A stretch of DNA of 33,418 nt from the NCBI GenBank assembly GCA_937891035.1, contig CALAED010000641.1:1-33418 (forward strand). The letters are read 5' to 3'. The position numbers and the translations under genes are program-made. How positions within the stretch are numbered: the stretch's first letter is position 1; every line of letters starts with the position of its first letter. Origin of the DNA: an uncultured Thermomonosporaceae bacterium. GTDB taxonomy: Bacteria > Actinomycetota > Actinomycetes > Streptosporangiales > Streptosporangiaceae. The notes under the pieces are model-generated. The model did not search any database. It saw nothing but the letters and a program-made list of their open reading frames with translations, and was not told where the DNA came from. This document shows, one piece after another, positions 1 to 7,078 of this stretch.

Positions 1-2
1 GC

Positions 3-956
3 AGGCAACTGGCCGCGCCGCGGGTGCGCGACGACACCGTCGTGGTCGACGACGGGAAGGTCGGCCACTCCGCCGACTCGGAGCGGTCGCGGACCTGGTG
101 GCGGATCGGTCCCGGCGACGATCCGTTTTTGACCCAGAGCCTGCAGGTGCATTTCGTCGAGCTGCCACCGCACTCGGCCAACCAAGGCCACGGCCACCAG
201 AACGAAGCGGCGTTCTACATCCTCGCCGGCGCCGGCTATGAGATCCATGACGGCGAGCGCTACGACTGGGCCAAGGACGACCTGGTGCTCGTGCACACCG
301 ACTCCGTGCACCGGCATTACAACCCTTATGACGAGAAGGCGCGCTGCATCGTCATGAAGGCCAAGTCGCTGTGGATGTACCTCGGCCTCATCCAGCAGGG
401 TCGCAGCGGCCCGGTGGCGGATGAGCATCGGTTCGGCCCGCGCGTCGACTGGAGCCGGCTGTGGACGCCGGGCGTGGCGGATCGCCAGAAGGTCGTCAAG
501 CCGGCCGACACAACGTGGGAGTCCACCCCGCTCGGCCGGGTGCGGGTGCTGTCCTCGCCGCGGCATTCCCGCGTACGGACGTTCAGCGTCGACGCGTTCG
601 TGCTCGACATCCCGGCGGGCAGCCGGTCTGGCCGGCGCTGGCAGATGGCCGACGAGGTCCTGTACGTGCTGTCCGGCACGGGCCACAGCCTGCATTGGGA
701 GGTGGAGGCGGAGATCGCCGAGCGCTACTACGCGCGGATCGCGACCGAGCCGACCCGGCACGAGATCAAGCCGGGCGACACCTTGTACGTGCCGCACAAC
801 ACGGTGGCCCAGCATTTCGCCACCGGCGGCGAGCCGCTCATGCTGCTGTCCGGCCAAAACCGCGTCTTCAAGCTGCTCGGGTACGACAACGTCGCCTTCC
901 TCGAAGCCGCCCCGGAGTACACCGGCGACGGCGCGCAAGCGGCGGCACGCGCATGA
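3..956 (+). CDS. double-cupin domain protein, 5' end outside or at window edge
   Basis: The frame is open to the left edge of the window, so the true start is probably upstream; the first start codon inside is GTG at 24 (310 aa from there). The protein contains two cupin modules, like bicupin dioxygenase/isomerase-type proteins. Counting from the GTG, the first module carries a metal-site-like GHGHQNE (His56, His58, Glu61) and a later His96 in SVHRH. The second module (about 195-290) has a recognisable beta-barrel pattern (DEVLYVLSGTGHSLHWEV, then GDTLYVPHNTVAQHF) but a less clear metal site. The stop overlaps the start of the methyltransferase gene (ATGA), so the two are translationally coupled. 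The substrate cannot be read from the sequence. The pair converges on the lasso operon and may not belong to it. Confidence 0.75.
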   Translation, partial: RQLAAPRVRDDTVVVDDGKVGHSADSERSRTWWRIGPGDDPFLTQSLQVHFVELPPHSANQGHGHQNEAAFYILAGAGYEIHDGERYDWAKDDLVLVHTDSVHRHYNPYDEKARCIVMKAKSLWMYLGLIQQGRSGPVADEHRFGPRVDWSRLWTPGVADRQKVVKPADTTWESTPLGRVRVLSSPRHSRVRTFSVDAFVLDIPAGSRSGRRWQMADEVLYVLSGTGHSLHWEVEAEIAERYYARIATEPTRHEIKPGDTLYVPHNTVAQHFATGGEPLMLLSGQNRVFKLLGYDNVAFLEAAPEYTGDGAQAAARA

Positions 957-1633
957 CCGAGCAAGGACGGCAGATCGCCGCCCCCTGGCGGGACCCGACG
1001 TTCGTCGCCGCCTGGACGGCCGGCGACGCGATGAGCGACATGCTCGCCTTTCCCCGGCGGCTCGCCGCGGCCCTCGTCGCGGCCGATCGCCCGGAGGTGC
1101 GGACGGTCATCGACATCGCCAGCGGACCCGGCGCGTTCCTCGTCTGCTTTCTCGAGGAGTTCCCCGCCGCGCGCGGCGTCTGGTCGGACGCCTCCGAGGC
1201 GATGCTCGACCGGGCTCGCGAGTCGCTCGCGCCGCACACCGAGCGCGTCGAGTTCCGCCCGGGCGACATGACCGACCTCGACGCCGCGGGCCTGCCCGCC
1301 GGAGTCGACGTGATCGTGACCTCGCGCGCCACCCATCACCTCGACCGGGCGGGGCTCATCACGTTCTACCGCGAGGCCACCGCGCTGCTCGCTTCCGGAG
1401 GCTGGCTCGTCAATCTCGACCACACCGGGCCCGACGAGGTCTGGGACAAGCTGTTCCGCGCGGTCCGGGCGCGCTTCGCACCGCCGCGACCGGAGACGAA
1501 GCACCACCACAACTATCCGCTGCCGAGCGTCGATGACCACCTTTCCGCCTACGCGGCCGCCGGTTTCACCGACGTCGAGATCGCGTGGAAGGCGTTCCAC
1601 ACCTGCCTTTTCATGGGCAGGAAGCCGGCCTGA
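953..1633 (+). CDS. class I SAM-dependent methyltransferase
   Basis: The product is 226 aa, starting at the ATG that overlaps the cupin stop codon. Motif I for S-adenosylmethionine binding is VIDIASGPGAF (about residues 46-56). It is followed by an acidic residue after strand 2 (WSDASEAML) and a FRPGDMTDLD segment, the normal Rossmann-type layout. THHLDRAGL and GGWLVNLDHTGPDEVW match the post-motif II/III region of small-molecule methyltransferases. The methyl acceptor is unknown. The gene is co-transcribed with the cupin gene and ends 14 nt before the stop of the convergent ABC permease gene. A role as a lasso tailoring enzyme is possible, but neither sequence nor orientation shows it. Confidence 0.8.
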   Translation: MTEQGRQIAAPWRDPTFVAAWTAGDAMSDMLAFPRRLAAALVAADRPEVRTVIDIASGPGAFLVCFLEEFPAARGVWSDASEAMLDRARESLAPHTERVEFRPGDMTDLDAAGLPAGVDVIVTSRATHHLDRAGLITFYREATALLASGGWLVNLDHTGPDEVWDKLFRAVRARFAPPRPETKHHHNYPLPSVDDHLSAYAAAGFTDVEIAWKAFHTCLFMGRKPA

Positions 1634-1647
1634 CGTTCCCGCCCTCG

Positions 1648-2472
1648 TCAGCGGCGGCGGAAGCCGTGGACGGCGGCGCAGGCGGCGGTCACGGTCACCA
1701 GCAGACTGATGGCGACCGCGGTGAGGGCGGCGGTGCCGGCGGGCTCGCCGAAGGTCAGGCCGCGCGCCGCCTCGATGCCGTAGGTGACCGGGTTGGCCAA
1801 AGACACCAGGCGCAGCCAGTCGGGCAGCGCGGAGACAGGGACGAAGGCGTTAGAGGCGAAGATCAGGGGGAAGGTCGCGACGCCGGCGACGGCCTGCATC
1901 AGCTCGGCGCTGCGCATCCAGCAGGCCAAGGCGATGAAGATCCAGCCCAGGCAGCCGCCGACGGCCAGGGCCAGCGCCCACGCCGCCAGGGCGCCCGCCA
2001 CACCCGCCGCCGGACGGAACCCGAACAGCGCCACCGCCGCCGCCATGACCACCAAGAGCTGGAGGCCATTGCGGGCCAGATCGGCCAGGCTGCGCGCCAC
2101 GAGTACCGATACCGGCCGCACCGGCAGGGTGCGGAGCCGGGCGACGATCCCCCCGGACATCTCCTGGGTGAGGCCGACGGCGGTGGTGAAGCCCGCTTGA
2201 ACGGCGGTGGTGACCAAGATCGCCGGCACGAGGAAGTCGATATAGCGCACGTCCGGAAACCCCGGCGCCGCGGCGACCGAGGCGAAGATCTGGCTGAAGA
2301 TCAGCAGCATCAGCAGCGGGCCAAGGAGGCTGGCAACGACCAGCCGCGGATCCAGGGCGACCGCGCGCAGCGAGCGCGCGGTCAACACGAAAATCTGCGT
2401 GGCTGCGCCGCTGCCCCGCCACGCCACCGGAGGCGTCGTCGCCGGGGTCGTCGCCGGGGTCGTCGCCGTCAC
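1648..2472 (-). CDS. ABC-2 type transporter permease (DrrB-like)
   Basis: This 274-aa integral membrane protein has about six hydrophobic segments (for example LVVASLLGPLLMLLIFSQIFA, GLQLLVVMAAAVALFGF, ALAVGGCLGWIFIALACW and a final AAISLLVTVTAACAA-like helix). The central EMSGGIVARLRTLPV and LARNGLQ region is typical of DrrB/ABC-2 permeases for drug or peptide export. It overlaps the upstream ATPase gene by 4 nt (ATGA), so the two form one exporter. Its place at the end of the lasso operon suggests export of the mature peptide and self-immunity (the D function). That role is inferred from context. Confidence 0.85.
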   Translation of the reverse strand: MTATTPATTPATTPPVAWRGSGAATQIFVLTARSLRAVALDPRLVVASLLGPLLMLLIFSQIFASVAAAPGFPDVRYIDFLVPAILVTTAVQAGFTTAVGLTQEMSGGIVARLRTLPVRPVSVLVARSLADLARNGLQLLVVMAAAVALFGFRPAAGVAGALAAWALALAVGGCLGWIFIALACWMRSAELMQAVAGVATFPLIFASNAFVPVSALPDWLRLVSLANPVTYGIEAARGLTFGEPAGTAALTAVAISLLVTVTAACAAVHGFRRR

Positions 2473-3449
2473 CGCCGCTCCATCTCTTTGTCGCCCATGA
2501 GGGACAGGTAGACGTCGTCGAGCGTGGGCTCGGTCATCGCGAGCTCGTAGGTGCCGATCGGAGCCTCGTCGAGGGCCCGCACGATGAGCGCGAGGTCGCG
2601 GGCGGCCGGGGCGGGGACCGTCACCGCCGGGGGCGCGGAGTCCTGGCCGGCCTCCGGGGCCAAGCCCGCGGCACGCAGCGCGCGGACGGCGAGCGGGAGA
2701 TCGGCGACGGCCGCCAGTCGCGCGGTGGCGGTGCGCCCGCCCGCCTTGGCCTTCAGGTCGGCGGGCGTCCCCGTCGCGATCACCCTCCCGTCGGCCAGCA
2801 CGGCGATGGTGTCGGCCAGCCGGTCGGCCTCGTCGAGGTACTGGGTGGTCAGCAGGACCGTGGTCCCCTCGCGGGCGAGGCCGCCCACGGCCTGCCAGGC
2901 GGCCATGCGGCCCGCCGGGTCGAGCCCGGTGGTGGGCTCGTCGAGGAACAGCACGTCGGGCCGGCCGGTCAGGCTCGCGGCCAGGTCAAGCCGGCGGCGC
3001 ATCCCGCCCGAGTACGAGCGGGCGGGGCGGCCGGCGGCCGCGGTCAGGTCGAAGCGTTCCAGCAACTCGTCGGCGCGGCGCCGGGCCTCGCGGCGGCCCG
3101 CACCCAACAGCCTGGCCACAAGCACCAGGTTGTCGCGTCCGGAGATCTGCTCGTCCACTGCGGCGAACTGGCCGGTCAGGCCGATGCGGCGGCGTACTTG
3201 CGCCGCCTCGGTGACCACGTCGTATCCCGCGACCCGCGCGGTGCCCGAGGTCGGTCTGCGGGCGGTGGCCAGGATATCGATCAAGGTGGTCTTGCCCGCG
3301 CCGTTGTGGCCGAGCAGGCCCAGCACCCGGCCGCGAGGCACCGTGAGGCTGACCTGGTCCAGCGCGTGGACCGTGCCGTACCGGCGGCAGATCCGCACCG
3401 TCTCGATGCCGATCTCGGGGGCCGCACGGCGTGCCTCACGCTCGCTCAC
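2469..3449 (-). CDS. ABC transporter ATP-binding protein (DrrA-like)
   Basis: The product is 326 aa with a GTG start at 3449. It has Walker A GHNGAGKTT (residues 47-55), signature SGGMR (147-151) and Walker B VLFLDE (166-171), followed by the H-loop region (TTQYLDEAD). A C-terminal DrrA-type extension (about 225-326) includes the EPTLDDVYLSLMG motif common in antibiotic-export ATPases. It pairs with the overlapping permease gene. The first nine codons are an exact copy of a sequence 122 bp upstream (see the direct repeat). Probable job: energising export of the lasso peptide; the exact cargo is inferred from the operon. Confidence 0.88.
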   Translation of the reverse strand: MSEREARRAAPEIGIETVRICRRYGTVHALDQVSLTVPRGRVLGLLGHNGAGKTTLIDILATARRPTSGTARVAGYDVVTEAAQVRRRIGLTGQFAAVDEQISGRDNLVLVARLLGAGRREARRRADELLERFDLTAAAGRPARSYSGGMRRRLDLAASLTGRPDVLFLDEPTTGLDPAGRMAAWQAVGGLAREGTTVLLTTQYLDEADRLADTIAVLADGRVIATGTPADLKAKAGGRTATARLAAVADLPLAVRALRAAGLAPEAGQDSAPPAVTVPAPAARDLALIVRALDEAPIGTYELAMTEPTLDDVYLSLMGDKEMERR

Positions 3450-3571
3450 AGCACCCCCCGCTCAGCGCTCGGCACGCTCTCCGCGCGACCTTCCCTCGTC
3501 GCGTGCTCACTCGTTCCTCGCTCCGCGCGCTCCTCAGTCCAGCCCGCACGGCGTGCCTCACGCTCGCTCAC
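3422..3571. repeat. 28-bp direct repeat at 3422-3449 and 3544-3571
   Basis: Two identical 28-bp copies, each beginning CCGCACGGCGTG on the plus strand, lie 122 bp apart. Read on the minus strand, each copy begins with a GTG start codon and encodes SEREARRA. One copy forms the N-terminus of the exporter ATPase and the other follows directly on the stop of the MauE-like gene. The 94 bp between them are also rich in GAGCGAG-type words. This looks like a segmental duplication or an interspersed intergenic element that supplied a start codon. Confidence 0.8.
3446..3571 (-). CDS. possible 41-aa small ORF between mauE-like gene and exporter ATPase
   Basis: A GTG at 3571 overlaps the stop of the MauE-like gene (GTGA), and the TGA at 3448-3446 overlaps the GTG start of the ATPase gene, so the frame fits exactly into the operon. 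The peptide is very charged and starts with the same residues as the ATPase (SEREARRA) because of a 28-bp duplication. Low-complexity Ser/Glu/Arg tails like this occur in GC-rich actinomycete intergenic DNA, so this may be a coupling spacer rather than a functional protein. I recognise no family. Confidence 0.25.
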   Translation of the reverse strand: MSEREARRAGWTEERAERGTSEHATREGRAESVPSAERGVL

Positions 3572-4122
3572 TGGTGGGCCTCCGCGTCGGCCGGGGTCAC
3601 CAGGCGTTTCATGAGGGCCGCCACCGCCCGGTCGTAGCCGCGGACGAAGACGAGCGCTCCCGCCGCTCCGGCCAGCGTGGCGGCGGCCGCGGCCGGCAGG
3701 TGGCCGGTGGGTACGGCCGCTCCGGCAAGCCCGAGCGCGGCGATCGAGATGAGCAGGAGGTTTCGCGCGATCATCGCGTGACCCATCACCGCCCCCTTGG
3801 AGCCGAAGCAGCGGCACTCGGCGAAGATCCCGCCGCGGACCGCCCGTACCGCCACCGCCACGAAGACCACGAGCAGCGCGATGGCCAGGACGAACCCGCC
3901 GCGTACCGTCGCGGGCACGACGAGCAGGACCGCCGCGGTGCCCTCGGCGGCCACGATTGCCAGCGCCGCCCCCCTCGCCGCCCGCTCGGGCAATATCGCC
4001 AACCGGCCGATGGTTTCGGTGAACCGGCCGAACCGGGACGCGCCGCGCACCTTGCCGAGAAACGCGGCGGCGAACACGGTCGCGATCAGCGCACGCGCGG
4101 CCAGCGTCAGGTAGCCCGTCAC
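3568..4122 (-). CDS. MauE/DoxX-type membrane protein in lasso operon
   Basis: The product is 184 aa, starting at the GTG that overlaps the B2 stop (GTGA). It has four or so membrane helices: TLAARALIATVFAAAFLGKV, LAIVAAEGTAAVLLVVPATV, GFVLAIALLVVFVAVAVRAV and LLISIAALGLAGAAV. A CxC motif in AECRCFGSKG followed by MIARNLLL is the hallmark of the MauE family. In methylamine utilisation, MauE helps form the disulfides of a cysteine-rich subunit and belongs to the wider thiol-redox membrane protein group. The precursor peptide here ends with two cysteines in its core. An oxidative role in making the tail disulfide is therefore attractive, but it is inference. Confidence 0.75.
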   Translation of the reverse strand: MTGYLTLAARALIATVFAAAFLGKVRGASRFGRFTETIGRLAILPERAARGAALAIVAAEGTAAVLLVVPATVRGGFVLAIALLVVFVAVAVRAVRGGIFAECRCFGSKGAVMGHAMIARNLLLISIAALGLAGAAVPTGHLPAAAAATLAGAAGALVFVRGYDRAVAALMKRLVTPADAEAHQ

Positions 4123-4544
4123 CCCCGCCTCCTCGGAGCGGGCACCACCATGACCTTGTGGAAGGCCGCCACCTCGGGGCGCTCGCCGACCGGACGGCCG
4201 GCGACCTCCACCCAGGCGTGCGCACGAAACGGCTCGGTGCGCACGCCGGTGCACCAGTCCGGCCAGGAACCGGCGGCCCGGCACAGCAGCGCGGTGGCCA
4301 GCGAGCGCTGCAGGCAGCCCTGTCCGGCGCACTGCACGCTCACCGACACCACCGCCGCACGCGCCGCCAGCGCTTGGGCCGCGGATGCGGGCCGCGCTCC
4401 ACGTCGCACCGCCACCAGCACCGACCGCATCCGGCGGGGAGGCAGCCGTATCAGCAGCCGGGCGAGCACCACGGCGGCCCTGGCGGCTGCCCGGCGCCGC
4501 CGGGTGAGGCGGGCGGGGGGTTCCAGCGCCACCGGGATGGTCAT
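4119..4544 (-). CDS. lasso peptide leader peptidase, B2 protein (transglutaminase-like)
   Basis: The product is 141 aa, starting at the ATG whose last bases overlap the B1 stop (ATGA). It belongs to the short transglutaminase-like lasso B2 family (cysteine protease that cuts the leader from the core). The catalytic Cys lies in GCLQRSLATALLCR (Cys77) and the His in RAHAWVEVAG (His109), with spacing normal for the family. Separate B1 and B2 genes, rather than one fused B gene, are usual in actinobacteria. It acts in the cytosol together with B1 and the cyclase. Confidence 0.9.
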   Translation of the reverse strand: MTIPVALEPPARLTRRRRAAARAAVVLARLLIRLPPRRMRSVLVAVRRGARPASAAQALAARAAVVSVSVQCAGQGCLQRSLATALLCRAAGSWPDWCTGVRTEPFRAHAWVEVAGRPVGERPEVAAFHKVMVVPAPRRRG

Positions 4545-4792
4545 GGGGCGATCACCTTCGCCTCGTACAGGGAAGCCACGAACGCCCCTACGTCGGCGGC
4601 CACCCGGTCGGCGGCCTCGGGGTGATCGGCGCACAGGGCGGCGGCCGCGTCATCGGCCGTGCGGCCCTCAAGCAGCAGCCGGATGACGGCCGTCCCGGTG
4701 AGGTTGAGGGTCCAGTAACGGCCGGTCCGCTCGTCGAGCAGGACCATGCCGTGCTCGGTGTCGGTGAGCGTGACGTCGGCTGACAGGGTCAT
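4541..4792 (-). CDS. lasso peptide RRE protein, B1 (PqqD-like)
   Basis: This 83-aa protein has the PqqD/RiPP-recognition-element pattern: GMVLLDERTGRYWTLNLTGTAVIRLLLEGRT, then a helical segment and AADVGAFVASLYEAKVI. The fold binds the leader peptide and presents it to B2 and the cyclase. Its start overlaps the cyclase stop by ATGA and its stop overlaps the B2 start by ATGA, so the three maturation proteins are tightly coupled. Confidence 0.92.
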   Translation of the reverse strand: MTLSADVTLTDTEHGMVLLDERTGRYWTLNLTGTAVIRLLLEGRTADDAAAALCADHPEAADRVAADVGAFVASLYEAKVIAP

Positions 4793-6629
4793 GGTCGGTC
4801 TCCGTTCTCGATGGCCCGGACCCAGCTTTCGCAGGCGAAGGTCGTCACGAGCGGCATCAGCGTGAGGGATGAGGGCGGCAGCACCAGCAACGCTTGGCGC
4901 AAGGCCGCGGCGTCGACGAGGCCGAGGCGGGCCAGCCGCATGTCCTCGCACAGCTCCAGCAGCTCGGCACGATGGCGGCGCAGGCTGCGGTAGATTTCCG
5001 CGCTGTACTCGGACTTGGTCGAGCGGCCCAGGATCTCGGCGGGCACCAGGCCCCGCATGGCCTCGGCCAGCGCGGGCTTGTAGCGGTCGGGGGTGGCCAC
5101 GTCCGCCGTCCGGACGGCCAGGGCGGCCTCGATGACTCGGTCGTCCACGAACGGCGCCTGCCAGGAGACCCCGGACCGGGAGGTCAGCCGGTCGACCCGG
5201 CGCAACGTGTCGCCGCACAGCCGCGCATCTTGCAGGGCGGCGTGCTGGCCGCGCAGCGGCGCCAACGGCTCGGGGTCGGCCCGCCCGGCCTCGCGGAGCA
5301 GGCCGCGGGCCGCGTCGGCCGCCTCGGCGGTGACCCAGGAGGGGAGCCGGTGCGCGATTCCCCAGCCGAACGAGGGGCGGGGGGCGGCCTCGCGGATCGG
5401 CTCGGTGAGCGTGCCGGCGGTGCCGGCCAGCCACGCGCCGAAGGAGGCATTGCCAAGTAGCGCCCGCAGGGTCGAGCCGAGCGGCCACCGGTAGAGGGCG
5501 CGCTGGGCGCGCAGACAGCCGATCGCCCGCAGACCCTGAGTGCGCAGCAGGGTGTGCAGGTACAGGGGGGTGGTCAAGAACAACTCGTCCCCGCCGTGCC
5601 CGGTCAGGTGGATGGTGGAGCCCCGGGCGGCGACCTGCCGGGCCAGGTGCGTGAGCCGGGCCCGGGTGCGGATCCAGGCGAACGGCGCCTCGATGTCGGG
5701 GTCGAGTTCGGTCAGGCCGGCGAACCAGGCCGGGGAGGTGCGGTGGGGCAGCACGAGGTGATCGGCCGCGCGTGGGCTGCCCGGTCGGCCAAGAGCCGGT
5801 CCTCGTCGGCCGGGTCGGCGGCCTCCCAACGGGTCGTCAACAGCCCGGCCCGGCCGCCCGCCGGGGTGTCGTCCGCGGCGGTGCCGGCACCGGCCGCGAG
5901 GTAGCACAGGCTGGTGGAGTCCATGCCGCCGGACAGATCGGCGCTGACGATGTCGCGGCCCCGGGTCCGCACGGCGACGGCCTCGCGCAGCGCCGACCGC
6001 ACGCGCGGCGCGGCCGTCGCCAACGGCAGCTCCGGCGGCGGTGGCCGCCACCAGCGCACGACGCGGCTGCGGATCCCGGCCTCGATCTCCAGGTAGCACC
6101 CGGCGGGCAGCGCGCCGACCCCCTTCCACAGGCACTGCTCGGAAAGCGGCCAGGGCGGCCAGGGAGCGATCAGGCGGGCGGCCAGCAACTCCTCTTCGGG
6201 CCGCCCCCCGTTCAGGGCGGCGAGCGTCTGCGGCCGGTCGGCGGCGACCGGCACGCCTGCCACGTCGGTGAAGAAGATCTGGTGCGCGGAGGAGATGCTG
6301 CCCTGCGCCCGGATCCGGTCGCCGATGGAGGCGACCAGGTGGAAGGCGCCGGCCAACCCGATGGCGGCACCGTCGAGGTCGGCGACCGAGCGGGCGTCGA
6401 CCAGGGCCCGCTCCAGGCGGGACACGGTGGCCGATGAGCAGCCCAGCACGGCGACGCGCGCCCGCCCGGCGGCGGCCCATGTCACCGTCCCGGTAGGCCA
6501 GCGCCCGACGATCCAGGGACGGCCGGACGCGTGCGGGATCACCTCGACGCCGGCGGCGGGAGCCCGGTCCGAAGTGATGGCGGAGACGCGGGCTCCACCG
6601 GGGGTGTCCGGCAGGATCAAGAACTCCAC
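4789..6629 (-). pseudogene. lasso cyclase (asparagine synthase-like, C protein) with a frameshift
   Basis: The N-terminal part reads from a GTG at 6629 (SD-like GAGGAG about 7 nt upstream) and includes the ATP-pyrophosphatase motif SGGMDS (residues 233-238). That frame stops at 5712, giving only about 305 aa. The conserved C-terminal part (DHLVLPHRTSPAWF, LTGHGGDELFLTT, VSWQAPFVDDRVIEAAL, RYKPALAEAM, STKSEYSAE) continues in another frame to 4789. Adding one base near 5762-5774 (a GGCCGCGCG stretch) joins the two into about 613 aa, normal for lasso cyclases. The enzyme adenylates an Asp/Glu side chain and joins it to the core N-terminus. Either the gene is broken in this strain or one base is missing from the assembly; the good conservation on both sides favours a recent lesion or a sequence error. 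Confidence 0.85.
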
Positions 6630-6732
6630 CGTCGGCTCCTCGTCGTGCGGTGCGTGCGTTGGGAAAGCGTGCCGGTGCCGGGTGATCCCGGCACCGGCAG
6701 CCGAGGGTGAACCAGTCACACCGGAGCGGTCG

Positions 6733-6855
6733 TCAGCAGAACATGACGCACGACCAGTCGCTCTCGAAGCCCCAGCTTGGGCGGCCGAGAGTGAGGGCGG
6801 CGAAGTCGCCGACCTCGGCGAGCGTGGGCGGTTCGTAGACCGCGGCCTTTTCCAT
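6733..6855 (-). CDS. lasso peptide precursor (A), class IV LP2006-like
   Basis: The product is 40 aa. The leader matches the actinobacterial lasso leader motif YxxPxLxxxGxxxxxTxG (Tyr7, Pro10, Leu12, Gly15, Thr22, Gly24). Thr22 is the conserved penultimate leader residue, so the core should start at Gly24: GRPSWGFESDWSCVMFC (17 aa). Glu8 of the core gives an 8-residue Gly1-Glu8 macrolactam ring, and Cys13 and Cys17 can form a tail disulfide. From memory, LP2006 (class IV, Nocardiopsis) is GRPNWGFENDWSCVRVC, so only positions 4, 9, 15 and 16 differ. An ATG with an ideal Shine-Dalgarno sequence fixes the start. It is the first gene of the operon, 103 nt before the cyclase start. Confidence 0.93.
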   Translation of the reverse strand: MEKAAVYEPPTLAEVGDFAALTLGRPSWGFESDWSCVMFC

Positions 6856-6864
6856 TATTTGTCC

Positions 6865-6872
6865 ACCTCCTT
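6865..6872 (-). promoter_or_regulatory. strong ribosome binding site of the lasso precursor
   Basis: AAGGAGGT on the minus strand lies 9 nt before the precursor ATG at 6855. It is close to a perfect complement of the 16S 3' end and stronger than other sites in the operon, as expected for a precursor made in excess over its enzymes. It also rules out the in-frame start 30 codons upstream. Confidence 0.8.
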
Positions 6873-6943
6873 CTCCGGTTTTCTGGCTTTTTCTGGCTTT
6901 TCCGGCGGACGGAAGGGTGCTCCGCCGAACCAGTGACAGGTTC

Positions 6944-6989
6944 ACGGTAGAGAGCGGGCGGTTTCACTTCACTTTCAGTTGCCTTTCAC
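6944..6989 (-). promoter_or_regulatory. putative SARP-binding repeats and promoter of the lasso operon
   Basis: On the minus strand, three related heptamers start exactly 11 bp apart: GTGAAAG (6989-6983), CTGAAAG (6978-6972) and GTGAAAC (6967-6961). A TACCGT hexamer fitting the TANNNT -10 pattern follows at 6949-6944. The -35 position 17 bp upstream (6972-6967) falls on the third repeat and is a poor consensus. This is the known layout of SARP-activated promoters. A SARP gene lies 1.6 kb away (9404-8622). The leader to the precursor ATG would be about 80 nt. The rest of 6856-7078 is AT-richer DNA; I see no gene in it. Confidence 0.5.
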
Positions 6990-7078
6990 AAAGCCTCTGG
7001 CGCGAAGGGGATTATTGCCATCCAGCGGCCCGGTGGCGGAGATTTGTCGAGCCTGCAATTCCGCCGAAAGGGACTCTT

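Noticed and set aside
2551-4686. A 711-codon plus-strand open frame across the exporter ATPase, MauE and B2 genes
   Set aside because: Low-complexity Arg/Ser/Pro translation; the minus-strand genes account for the coding signal.
5762-5774. Programmed ribosomal frameshift in the lasso cyclase
   Set aside because: No slippery heptamer or downstream structure is apparent, lasso cyclases are not known to need one, and a similar one-base loss occurs in an unrelated neighbouring gene.
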